Of a stretch of 64,000 bases of DNA, positions 32,751 through 40,147 are shown piece after piece. How positions within the stretch are numbered: position 1 is the first letter of the stretch; each line of letters starts with the position of its first letter. Source of the DNA: Patescibacteria group bacterium (GTDB lineage Bacteria; Patescibacteriota; Microgenomatia; UBA8517); contig DASZQR010000010.1 in the NCBI GenBank assembly GCA_035549555.1, positions 310,001 through 374,000 on the forward strand, written 5' to 3'. The notes beneath the pieces are model-generated. The model was not told the origin of the DNA and did not search any database. It worked only from the letters and a program-made list of their open reading frames with translations. Position numbers and translations under genes: made by a program.

Positions 32751-33487
32751 TTTTTTTGTGCAACAATATAATAATTAGAAGCACCAAAAATAGGTATTGT
32801 TAAATTATCAAAAAAGGTAACAATGTCGGAAAAAGGTCCTCTTATATATCTAATAAATTTTCCGGCAGTGGAATTAGTAAAAAGAAAGTTTCTAAGTATA
32901 CCTTCAGTTTCGACAAATTTTATTATTTTAAATCCATTATTTTCGAATAGTTTTTTAAATTCTTTGGCAGAATATCTCCTCAGATGACCAACCCTATTGT
33001 CAAAGTTTTTTAGCATTCCCAACCTGTATAAAGGAGCTGTGATTGAAGGTGAGGATGCGATTACAATACTTTCATTACCACACATCGAATAAATCTTATT
33101 AACTGCAATCTTGTCATTAGGAATATGCTCTAAAACCTCTGAAATTAAAACACCATCAAATTTTCCTTTAATTACTGACCCAGGGAAACTGGTAATCGAA
33201 TATGATATATTTTCTCCAAATCCAAATTTGGAGGAATTTTTAACAGCAGCGTCAATAGCCTTCTCAGAAATATCAACACCTTTTATTTTTATGTTTGGAT
33301 AATTGCTTACTATATAAAAATCGATTGTTCCCACTCCACATCCAATATCTAAAATTTCAGACTTTTTTGCAAAGAATTCATTCACCAACAAAATAGTGTT
33401 CCTATATGTAAAGTTATTAGAACTTATAATTCTTTTCTGCAACTTAACACCAGAGTGATATTTTTCATGAATGTTCTTTCTATTCAT
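32747..33487 (-). CDS. SAM-dependent methyltransferase (class I)
   Basis: 246 residues from the ATG at 33485-33487 (MNRKNIHEKYHSG). The SAM-binding motif I is ILDIGCGVGTIDFYIV near 61, followed by KGVDISEKAIDAA, and motif IV-like DGVLISEVLEHIP near 124. This is the UbiE/Coq5-like Methyltransf_11 group, often found in glycan clusters where it may methylate a sugar or a lipid. A TTG at 33514 is an alternative start. TTGAGT-N16-TATAAA lies just before the chosen ATG. First gene of the minus-strand glycan cluster. Confidence 0.82.
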   Translation of the reverse strand: MNRKNIHEKYHSGVKLQKRIISSNNFTYRNTILLVNEFFAKKSEILDIGCGVGTIDFYIVSNYPNIKIKGVDISEKAIDAAVKNSSKFGFGENISYSITSFPGSVIKGKFDGVLISEVLEHIPNDKIAVNKIYSMCGNESIVIASSPSITAPLYRLGMLKNFDNRVGHLRRYSAKEFKKLFENNGFKIIKFVETEGILRNFLFTNSTAGKFIRYIRGPFSDIVTFFDNLTIPIFGASNYYIVAQKK

Positions 33488-33544
33488 AGAATATAGTTTA
33501 TAAGCACTTGACAAACAAACTCAAGTTTTATTTACTTAATTAAT

Positions 33545-35314
33545 GTGAATAAGTTTAAGCTAAAATTCATCTTAACCTCAATAACCCTTATATCACTTCT
33601 ATTTCTATCCCCAAAAAATATCTTCGCAATAAGTTTCAGCGACGATTTTGAAAATCAAAACTACAGTAATTGGACCATAATTAATGGTAATTGGTCCGTT
33701 CAAAACATACAAAACAGCTATCGCTTTGGAGGTACAGTTACAACTCAAAATACCGGAATTGAAGCTGAAACAGGAGATTTTAGTTGGTCAAATTATAAAT
33801 TCTCTGTAGACCTTTTACCATTACAAGGAACAGACAGAAATATTCTCTTCAGAATAACAAACCAAAGAGTCAATCTCTTTAATTTAAACTTACCAGTTTC
33901 TTATGGAATACATATGTACTCAAACCATATTTGGTTACAAAAATTCACGAGCAGTGGATACGTAGAACCCGTCAACAATGATACAACATTGCCACTAGGA
34001 GTAGTCAGCAAAATTACCGTAACAGCGAATGGAAATCATATACAAGTATTTATTAATAATACCTCATCTGCAGTTTTAGATTGGACAGACACAAACAACC
34101 CCATATTATCAGGGAAAATTGGTTTATTAATTACAACTGGAGCCAATGCACCTTCCGAAGACTGGTTTGATAACATAACAGTCTCTGACCTCCCTTCAAA
34201 TCCATTACCATCTCTAAATGTTCCAGACATTAAACAATTTACTTCTCCCTGGGGAACAAAAGTTTACGACACAGCCAAAAGCTGGTCGCCATTTGATCCA
34301 ACAATCAAATCTTGGGGCTGTGCTTTAACATCAGCGGATATGGTTTTGCAATATTATGGTTTTAATATAAACCCAGAAGACTTAAATACTTGGCTTAATT
34401 CCCAAACCGATGGCTACATTTATCCTGGTTTATTAAATTGGCTTGCAATTTCTCGTTACTCAAAAACTCACGCAAACAATAATCAACCATCACTGGAATT
34501 CTTAAGAAAGGGAAATACAAATCAAAATTTAACTGACGAACTGACAAATAATCGTCCTGCAATCCTTGAAGAACCGGGCCATTTTATAGTTGCAAAGTCG
34601 CTAACCTCAAATAGCTTTGGTATAAACGACCCAGCATATAATAATCATCCAGATTTAACTTCTTATGGTAATACTTTTGAATCCCTTGAAACTTACACCC
34701 CAAGCCACACAAATTTGAGTTATATAATGTTAACAATCGATCCAAACTTTAATATTAAAGTTTTTGATACAAATAATAATGAAATAACGGGCGACACATT
34801 TATTCAAAATCCTCTAATTAACGATACAAATAATTCCTCATTAAGTGGAAATCCACTAAAAATATTCATGTTTCCAAAACCAATAAACGGAAATTACAAA
34901 ATTGAAGTTTCAGGAAACGGAATTTATGAATTAGATTCTTATCTTTATGATGCAAATGGAAATGTAAATTTAAATAAAATAAACGGAATTTTAGGAAACA
35001 ATGAAACAGATAATTACCAAATCACAATCGGCCAGAAAAATTCCACAAATGAAAACTTAACAATAAATTCAATTATTCAGGATTTGTTTGATGCAAAAAA
35101 TCAAAACAAAATAAAATCTCAATATGTTTATGATGAAACTCTACTTCTATTAAATACTGCAAACAAGGCGTTAAGTTTTAATCAAACACTCGCTGCCAAA
35201 AATACCTTAAATGCTGCAATTCAGTTTCTTAAATCTCAAACTCCAAAAGGAATAGACAATCAAACTTCCCAAATTCTCCAGTCAGAAATTCAAAATTTAA
35301 TCCAAACAATTTAA
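33545..35314 (+). CDS. Secreted multidomain C39-type peptidase
   Basis: 589 residues. A signal peptide (KFILTSITLISLLFLSPKNI, likely cleaved near 28) precedes a LamG/3-keto-disaccharide-type beta-sandwich (about 30-215). A Peptidase_C39_2 domain follows (about 220-400): Cys in SWGCALTSADMVLQYYG near 258, His in EEPGHFIVAKS near 346, and GINDPAY as the third residue region. The last 190 residues hold a beta domain and a helical tail (KNTLNAAIQFLKSQT). It probably cleaves peptides or peptidoglycan stems outside the cell. The start is GTG, since ATG-TGA just upstream is out of frame. It is divergent from the glycan cluster. Confidence 0.82.
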   Translation: MNKFKLKFILTSITLISLLFLSPKNIFAISFSDDFENQNYSNWTIINGNWSVQNIQNSYRFGGTVTTQNTGIEAETGDFSWSNYKFSVDLLPLQGTDRNILFRITNQRVNLFNLNLPVSYGIHMYSNHIWLQKFTSSGYVEPVNNDTTLPLGVVSKITVTANGNHIQVFINNTSSAVLDWTDTNNPILSGKIGLLITTGANAPSEDWFDNITVSDLPSNPLPSLNVPDIKQFTSPWGTKVYDTAKSWSPFDPTIKSWGCALTSADMVLQYYGFNINPEDLNTWLNSQTDGYIYPGLLNWLAISRYSKTHANNNQPSLEFLRKGNTNQNLTDELTNNRPAILEEPGHFIVAKSLTSNSFGINDPAYNNHPDLTSYGNTFESLETYTPSHTNLSYIMLTIDPNFNIKVFDTNNNEITGDTFIQNPLINDTNNSSLSGNPLKIFMFPKPINGNYKIEVSGNGIYELDSYLYDANGNVNLNKINGILGNNETDNYQITIGQKNSTNENLTINSIIQDLFDAKNQNKIKSQYVYDETLLLLNTANKALSFNQTLAAKNTLNAAIQFLKSQTPKGIDNQTSQILQSEIQNLIQTI

Positions 35315-35326
35315 TAAGGATCAGTA

Positions 35327-35400
35327 TGCCATCGCATAACACTAAGACTCGAAAGAGTACTTTCAACTAAAGGTTCTTTTCCTTTTTTATTATTCTTTGT
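35327..35400 (+). terminator. Possible terminator region after the C39 peptidase
   Basis: A small GAAA-loop hairpin (ACTC-GAAA-GAGT) is followed by AAAGG-N7-CCTTTTTTATT. The stems are short, so this is weak. Nothing else is visible in the 100-nt gap to the next gene. Confidence 0.3.
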
Positions 35401-35417
35401 TATTACTATTAGATTTC

Positions 35418-35954
35418 TCATACTTTGGATGCGTTTGCAAATTCTTTATTTTTTCTACTATTTACCTCAGTCATAATTTCTGTTTCTGAAGGCCATATTT
35501 GCAATCCTTCTTTTGTTTCTGAATCAGTAATATTGGTCAACAATTCATTTAAATCATCACCTCTAATATGTGTAAACATAGGATTGTTTTTCTTCTTGTC
35601 ATCAAAGTTTGCAGGACTAATAAAATGCCACTTTCCCAATACATCTTCAAAGACCAAACCAGAATGCGATCTCCAATTTCCCTTTTTAAATGAATCATTA
35701 TTGTCAGCTCTTGCTTCGATTAGAAATAACGTTTTAAATAAATTTGAATATCTATCAACCAAAAACATTGCAGCAAATTCAGAATTAATAAAACAATTCT
35801 GTTCTGTAGATCTTTTTGCCAAAACTCCTAAATTCTTATTTCCAAAAAAAGTATAATTATTTGTTGCATCTTTTATAGAAATTGCCAGAGAAAATGTAAT
35901 GGCATCTGCTACCGCACTTTCTATATCTGAAACTTTAGAAAATATTTCTGTAAT
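35418..35954 (-). CDS. Hypothetical protein, probably starting at ATT
   Basis: Not recognised. The usual start codons give only the C-terminal 134 residues (from TTG at 35822). However, the frame is open up to 35954 with protein-like content (EIFSKVSDIESAVADAITFS, LAISIKDATNNYTFFGNKN). The only start matching the local promoter is ATT at 35952-35954, with TATAAT (35961-35966, minus) ending 6 nt before it. This gives a 178-residue soluble protein with AAMFLVDRYSNLFKTLFLIE and an acidic C-terminus. It is divergent from msrB, with the two -10 boxes overlapping. The function is unknown; confidence is in the gene more than in the start. Confidence 0.55.
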   Translation of the reverse strand: MTEIFSKVSDIESAVADAITFSLAISIKDATNNYTFFGNKNLGVLAKRSTEQNCFINSEFAAMFLVDRYSNLFKTLFLIEARADNNDSFKKGNWRSHSGLVFEDVLGKWHFISPANFDDKKKNNPMFTHIRGDDLNELLTNITDSETKEGLQIWPSETEIMTEVNSRKNKEFANASKV

Positions 35955-35960
35955 AAATAT

Positions 35961-35968
35961 ATTATAAT
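35961..35968. promoter_or_regulatory. Overlapping divergent -10 boxes (ATTATAAT)
   Basis: TATAAT on the plus strand (35963-35968) is 6 nt before the msrB ATG. TATAAT on the minus strand (35961-35966) is 6 nt before the ATT of the divergent gene. One AT-rich core would serve both directions. The -35 matches are weak on both sides. Confidence 0.5.
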
Positions 35969-35974
35969 ATACTT

Positions 35975-36361
35975 ATGCCAACAAACGCAGATTGGAAGAA
36001 AAAATTAACAGCAAAACAATATGCTGTAACTTGCGAAGGTTCTACCGAGCCACCGTTTACAGGTGAATATTTATATAATCATGAAACTGGAATGTACAAT
36101 TGTGTTCGCTGCGGCAATCCTTTATTTTCATCCAAAACAAAATTTGATTCAGGAAGCGGTTGGCCAAGTTTTTGGGACACGGCCAAAAAAGAAGGCAGTG
36201 TTATAGAAAAAAATGATGATTCTCTTGGAATGCATAGAGTAGAAGTAGTTTGTGCAAATTGTTGCGCTCATTTGGGCCATGTTTTTGAAGACGGCCCGCA
36301 AGATCAAACAGGTTTAAGGTATTGTATCAACTCTGCGGCTTTAAGTTTTCAAAAGAAGTAA
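35975..36361 (+). CDS. msrB: Peptide methionine sulfoxide reductase MsrB
   Basis: 128 residues, reducing methionine-R-sulfoxide. Zinc-binding pairs are CVRCG near 47 and [12 protein letters not shown] near 93. [10 protein letters not shown] is conserved, and the catalytic Cys is in [13 protein letters not shown] near 117. The C-terminal end is complete. Its promoter is the shared divergent -10 just upstream. The 3' end overlaps a convergent gene by 35 nt. Confidence 0.95.
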   Translation: MPTNADWKKKLTAKQYAVTCEGSTEPPFTGEYLYNHETGMYNCVRCGNPLFSSKTKFDSGSGWPSFWDTAKKEGSVIEKNDDSLGMHRVEVVCANCCAHLGHVFEDGPQDQTGLRYCINSAALSFQKK

Positions 36362-36857
36362 CCAAAGAATCTCTAAAGCCTCTGAGTAACTCAATTCTAT
36401 GTTGATGTATATATCTATCTATTTCTGATTCTGTTTCTTCACTTTCAGCATCCGGACCATCATAAGCTATCCATAATAATTCTTTAAGATTACGAAACTC
36501 TTGAGAGACAACACATGCATAATCCTCCAACAATCCATTAAAATTATCTGTTTCCAAATATATAGAGTCGTTATCAACAAACTCACCATCAGGAGCAATT
36601 TTTATCACTTTTTGTTGATTAATATCACCTCCACAAGCTTGCCTAAACCTAGGAGTTAAACTTTGAATAAAACCAGACAAATTACCCTGGACCACAACAA
36701 CTTCAGGTAGAACTTTGCTTAAAGTACTATTTTCTAAAGGTATAGGTAAACCACTAATATGATTTATTAAATTAGCTACAACAATTTTATTCCTTATCAA
36801 TAAGATTTCTTCTTTTAATGTTTCTGCACTTTCTGGAGAAGCTGTTTTTTCCACCAT
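36327..36857 (-). CDS. Hypothetical protein (176 aa)
   Basis: Not recognised. A soluble, acidic, mainly helical protein ([37 protein letters not shown], and [19 protein letters not shown]). It has no signal peptide or metal motif; Cys residues are few. TATTAT lies 7 nt before the ATG. The end overlaps msrB by 35 nt, convergent. Confidence 0.55.
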   Translation of the reverse strand: MVEKTASPESAETLKEEILLIRNKIVVANLINHISGLPIPLENSTLSKVLPEVVVVQGNLSGFIQSLTPRFRQACGGDINQQKVIKIAPDGEFVDNDSIYLETDNFNGLLEDYACVVSQEFRNLKELLWIAYDGPDAESEETESEIDRYIHQHRIELLRGFRDSLVTSFENLKPQS

Positions 36858-36894
36858 TTTCAGAATAATACATCAATTTATATCAAAAATAAAG

Positions 36895-36968
36895 TGGTCG
36901 TGGCTGGGCTCGAACCAGCGACCTTTGCAATGTGAATGCAATGCTCTAACCAACTGAGCTACACGACC
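36895..36968 (-). tRNA. tRNA-Val (CAC)
   Basis: Acceptor GGTCGTG/CACGACC, D arm AGCTCAGTTGGTTAGAGC, anticodon stem TTGCA/TGCAA around TTCACAT (anticodon CAC), T arm CTGGTTCGAGCCCAG, discriminator A, and no encoded CCA. Confidence 0.95.
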
Positions 36969-37057
36969 TCTTATTAAATTCATATTTTAGCATTTTTAAG
37001 ATTTTATTAAAATTCTTGATTTTGATTTTATTTTTTCTTAAAGTATTTCTTGCGCCT

Positions 37058-37810
37058 ATGAAAAAAATAAAGCTTGGTCTTTCTTATGACGATGTGCTTT
37101 TAATCCCTACATATTCAGAAATTGAATCACGGTCTGACGTAGATCTTACTACTAAAATTTCTCCGCATGTAACTCTATCACTTCCTCTTATCAGTATTAA
37201 TATGACTGATGTCACCGGAGTTGAAATGGCAATTGCTCTTGGAAAATTAGGAGGTTTAGGATTTTTACCAAGATTTTTTAGCCCTGACGAACAATCAGAC
37301 ATGGTTTCAAAGGTTAAAAAAGCAAATGTGCAAGTTGGCGCAGCTCTTGGAATAAAAGAAGGATATCTGGAAAGAGCTGAAAAATTAGCAAAGGCAGGAG
37401 TTGATATTCTTACAATCGATGTTGCTCATGGCCATATGCAAAAAACTCTTGAAGTCACTAAAGATTTAAAAAATAAATTTGGCAAAGATATCGACATCAT
37501 TTCTGGCGTAATTGGAACATACGAAGGTGCAGCTGATCTATTTAAAGCTGGCGCTGACTCTGCCAGAGTTGGAGTCGGCCCAGGGACAATCTGCATTACA
37601 AGAATTCAAACAGGAGTTGGAGTTCCTCAAATTACTGGAGTAATTGAGGCATCACGTGCGGCAAGAAAATTTGGAAAAACTATTCTTTGTGATGGCGGAA
37701 CAAAAAATTCTGGAGACGTTGTAAAAGGTCTTGCAGCTGGAGCATCGGCAGTTGTCATTGGAAGTCAGTTTGCAGGAACTGAAGAAGCGCCAGGAGAATT
37801 TGTTAATTAA
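37058..37810 (+). CDS. guaB: IMP dehydrogenase (CBS-less), N-terminal 250 residues; frame broken at 37805-37810
   Basis: From ATG 37058 (MKKIKLGLSYDDVLLIP). It has PLISINMTDVTGVEMAIAL, DILTIDVAHGHMQK, the catalytic Cys loop GVGPGTICITRIQTGVGVPQ near 185, LCDGGTKNSGDVVKGLAAGA, and FAGTEEAPGE. No CBS domain is inserted, so it is the short form; IMPDH is favoured over GMP reductase, though not certain. The frame ends EFVN-stop at TAA 37808-37810, while the normal C-terminus continues one base over (37809-38114). A +1 shift on AAT-TAA-T restores an alignment with no gap to IMPDH (GEFVNNNGIKYKSY against GEVVLINGKRYKSY). It may be recoding, a recent mutation or an assembly error. Confidence 0.85.
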   Translation: MKKIKLGLSYDDVLLIPTYSEIESRSDVDLTTKISPHVTLSLPLISINMTDVTGVEMAIALGKLGGLGFLPRFFSPDEQSDMVSKVKKANVQVGAALGIKEGYLERAEKLAKAGVDILTIDVAHGHMQKTLEVTKDLKNKFGKDIDIISGVIGTYEGAADLFKAGADSARVGVGPGTICITRIQTGVGVPQITGVIEASRAARKFGKTILCDGGTKNSGDVVKGLAAGASAVVIGSQFAGTEEAPGEFVN

Positions 37811-38114
37811 TAACGGAATAAAATACAAATCATATAATGCATCAACTAGTCTTGCCGAAAAACAAAAACACGTTAAAAATTTAAAAGATCTCGGAAAAAA
37901 TTATACAAAACATATCGAAGGTGTTGAAAGTTTAGTGCAATATAAAGGCCCAATGGCAGATTTAGTTGAAAAGATGTCTGCAAATATCAGATCTGGATTT
38001 AGTTATTGTGGAGCAAGGAATATAAATCAACTTTGGGAAAATGCCCAATTTATTCGCGTTAGTCCGCACGGCGCAAAAGAAAACGGACATCATGATGTAA
38101 TTGTAAACGCCTAG
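37809..38114 (+). CDS. guaB: IMP dehydrogenase, C-terminal fragment in the +1 frame
   Basis: About 101 residues continuing the previous entry: NNGIKYKSYNASTSLAEKQ, then HIEGVESLVQYKGPMADL, SANIRSGFSYCGARNINQLW and RVSPHGAKENGHHDVIVN. These match the IMPDH active-site flap and tail closely (YKGP, RSGxxYCGA). The fragment has no start of its own that fits the family. An in-frame ATG at 37731 lies inside the upstream part in a different frame and gives non-IMPDH residues. The excellent conservation argues that the frame is, or was until recently, translated. Confidence 0.8.
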   Translation, partial: NNGIKYKSYNASTSLAEKQKHVKNLKDLGKNYTKHIEGVESLVQYKGPMADLVEKMSANIRSGFSYCGARNINQLWENAQFIRVSPHGAKENGHHDVIVNA

Positions 38115-38129
38115 TTTTTCCTGCATAAT
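38101..38129 (+). promoter_or_regulatory. lepB promoter
   Basis: TTGTAA (38101-38106), a 17-nt spacer, CATAAT (38124-38129), then 7 nt to the ATG at 38137. The -35 lies in the end of the IMPDH gene. Confidence 0.5.
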
Positions 38130-38136
38130 AAGCTAT

Positions 38137-38700
38137 ATGCTTTTATCACGACTCAAATCCTTCTTTTTAGATATTATCCAAGTGGTAATTTTTGCCGTTT
38201 CCATTTTCCTTTTTGTATATCTTTTAATTTTGCAGCCTCATAAAATAAATGGAGAATCCATGGAAACTAATTTCCACGACGGAGAATATATCTTAACAGA
38301 AAAAGTAACTTATGATTTCAACAAACCGCAACGAGGAGACGTAATTGTTTTCAAAGCTCCGCCAGATGGCCATGATGAATATATAAAAAGAATCATTGGT
38401 CTTCCTGGCGAGACTGTAAAAGTTCAAGGTTGCCATGTTTATGTAAACGATAAGTTATTGGATGAGGGAGCTTATTTATCAAGCGATGTCTGTACAAATC
38501 CGGGAACTTTTGCAACTGAAGGTCTTGAAATCCAAATTCCTGCAAATAATTATTTTGTACTAGGAGACAATCGCCAGCATTCTCTCGATGGAAGATATTT
38601 TGGTTTAATAAGCCAGGATAAATTTACAGGACGTGCATGGATTGTTTATTGGCCAATTAAAAACGCAGAGGTCGTAAAAAGGCAGACTTACTCATTATAA
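38137..38700 (+). CDS. lepB: Signal peptidase I
   Basis: 187 residues with one N-terminal membrane helix (IIQVVIFAVSIFLFVYLLIL). The catalytic Ser is in KINGESMETNFHDGEYILTE near 40, and the Lys in DEYIKRIIGLPGE near 87. The box D/E region is FVLGDNRQHSLDGRYFGLI near 150. It removes signal peptides such as those of the secreted proteins at 15896 and 33545. It lies 22 nt after the IMPDH fragment and has its own promoter. Confidence 0.95.
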   Translation: MLLSRLKSFFLDIIQVVIFAVSIFLFVYLLILQPHKINGESMETNFHDGEYILTEKVTYDFNKPQRGDVIVFKAPPDGHDEYIKRIIGLPGETVKVQGCHVYVNDKLLDEGAYLSSDVCTNPGTFATEGLEIQIPANNYFVLGDNRQHSLDGRYFGLISQDKFTGRAWIVYWPIKNAEVVKRQTYSL

Positions 38701-38701
38701 A

Positions 38702-39541
38702 TTAAGCAGCTTTCAAAGAATTATAAATCTTTTGGAGTCTATTTTCGGTTTCTTCCAAACTTCCCTTAAGTAAAAATGTAACTTTAGTCTGGCTTCTTGA
38801 GCGAACAAGTTTTACAGAAGTTGATTTTGGATCATCGCCGTTTGTGAGCCCCTTTTGCATTTCATCCTGCATTCGATCAATATCTTCACTAATAATTCTC
38901 ATATCTGCAATTCTAGACTTTGGTTTTGGAGCCTGTCCTGTTTTTGCTTTCATACGTCTCGCAAGCTCTTCTGCTCTTCGCACAGATCCGCTTTCGCGTA
39001 AAATTATTTTATAAGCTTCAATCATTAATCCAGAATCATCAATTGCGCTTAATGCTCTTGCATGTCCTTCAGAAATAAGTCCTGAAAGAAGCCCGTCTTT
39101 AAGTGCATCAGGAAGTTGTAAAAGTCTCATTGAATTACTTACATAAGCAACAGATTTTCCAATTCGGACTGCAACTTCGCTAGTTGTAAGCGCAAATTCA
39201 TTCATTAATCTTTCAAATCCTTTAGCGCGGTCCAGCGCATTAAGATCAACTCTTTGCACATTTTCCACAATTGCCATTTCAAGCATTCCCTTTGGCGAAG
39301 TTTCACGAATAATCGCTGGAACATGTGTAAGCCCGGCAAGTTTGCTTGCTCTCCATCGCCTCTCACCTGCAATTATTTGAAATCCTGCTGGGGTTTTAGC
39401 AACAACCAAAGGTTCAAGAACTCCATGTTCTTTTATAGAATCAACCAAATCAACTAAAGATTCTGGTGTTATAACTCCGCGAGGCTGTAAAGGATTGCTT
39501 TGAAGCTCTTCTACTGCAATTTGTACAATTTGATCAGCCAT
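38702..39541 (-). CDS. parB: ParB-like partition protein
   Basis: 279 residues. The ParB/sulfiredoxin N-terminal domain has VEELQSNPLQPRGVITPESL, EHGVLEPLVVAK, and the CTP-binding IIAGERRWRASKLAGLTHVP. It is followed by VENVQRVDLNALDRAKGFER and the helix-turn-helix TTSEVAVRIGKSVAYVSNSM. The C-terminal dimerisation part carries KVTFLLKGSLEETENRLQK. ParB binds parS and slides along DNA as a CTP-dependent clamp for chromosome segregation. No parA is adjacent. It overlaps L27 by 8 nt, so it is read with the L21-L27 ribosomal genes. I found no obvious parS (TGTTNCACGTGAAACA-like) nearby. Confidence 0.88.
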   Translation of the reverse strand: MADQIVQIAVEELQSNPLQPRGVITPESLVDLVDSIKEHGVLEPLVVAKTPAGFQIIAGERRWRASKLAGLTHVPAIIRETSPKGMLEMAIVENVQRVDLNALDRAKGFERLMNEFALTTSEVAVRIGKSVAYVSNSMRLLQLPDALKDGLLSGLISEGHARALSAIDDSGLMIEAYKIILRESGSVRRAEELARRMKAKTGQAPKPKSRIADMRIISEDIDRMQDEMQKGLTNGDDPKSTSVKLVRSRSQTKVTFLLKGSLEETENRLQKIYNSLKAA

Positions 39542-39782
39542 TTATTGAAATGAATTTTTTACCTAATTTTGTCCCAAAATTCACAGTTCCTTCAAAAATA
39601 GAAAATACAGTGAAATCTCGTCCGTATTTGGTGCCGGATCCTGCATGAACTTTGCTTCCGTGCTGGCGTACCAAAACTGATCCAGCTTTTACTTTTTGTC
39701 CATGAGAAACTTTGACGCCAAGCCTTTTTCCTGCTGGCGATGTATGTTGTCTTGTTTTCCCTGCTGCTTTATGATGTGACAT
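39534..39782 (-). CDS. rpmA: 50S ribosomal protein L27
   Basis: 82 residues: SHHKAAGKTRQHTSPAGKRLG, then GVKVSHGQKVKAGSVLVRQHG, HAGSGTKYGRDFTVFSIFEG and KLGKKFISI. The N-terminus is slightly divergent (AAGKTRQHTSP in place of the usual GGGSTRNGRDS). L27 reaches the peptidyl-transferase centre. It has a promoter between L21 and L27 (39792-39820). Confidence 0.94.
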   Translation of the reverse strand: MSHHKAAGKTRQHTSPAGKRLGVKVSHGQKVKAGSVLVRQHGSKVHAGSGTKYGRDFTVFSIFEGTVNFGTKLGKKFISING

Positions 39783-39791
39783 ATTTAATTA

Positions 39792-39820
39792 ACTATAAGA
39801 AATTTTTTCACGAAAGTCAA
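39792..39820 (-). promoter_or_regulatory. L27 promoter
   Basis: On the minus strand: TTGACT (39815-39820), a 17-nt spacer, TATAGT (39792-39797), then 9 nt to the ATG, giving a leader of only 2-3 nt. Confidence 0.5.
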
Positions 39821-39824
39821 TAGA

Positions 39825-40130
39825 TCAGATTTTAATACTTTGTACTAGAAGTTTAGAGTATTTAGCTCTAAATCCAATTCGTCTTCGATATCGGCTTTTA
39901 GCATGATATTTAGCTGAATAAATCTTTTCACCCTTAACAACAGGCTCAATCATTTTAAGTGCAACCTTTGCTTTTTCCAATATTGGAGTTCCAAGAGTCA
40001 CTTTTCCCTCATCAGAAAGCATGAGAACTTGTGCTTCAGCTACATCTCCGGGGAGTTTATCCACCAAAATCTCGTCTCCCTCAGAGACTCTATATTGATG
40101 CCCTTGAATCTTAATAACTGCGTATTTCAT
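39825..40130 (-). CDS. rplU: 50S ribosomal protein L21
   Basis: 101 residues from ATG 40128-40130 (MKYAVIKIQGHQYRVSEGDE). LPGDVAEAQVLMLSDEGKVTLGTP follows the family pattern, and the C-terminal AKYHAKSRYRRRIGFRAKYS carries the KRRxxxRxxxGHRQ-like basic segment in a divergent form. An in-frame ATG at 40151 overlaps the rodA end and is unlikely. L21-L27-parB form a unit downstream of rodA. Confidence 0.92.
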   Translation of the reverse strand: MKYAVIKIQGHQYRVSEGDEILVDKLPGDVAEAQVLMLSDEGKVTLGTPILEKAKVALKMIEPVVKGEKIYSAKYHAKSRYRRRIGFRAKYSKLLVQSIKI

Positions 40131-40147
40131 AAATCTCAAGTATGATA

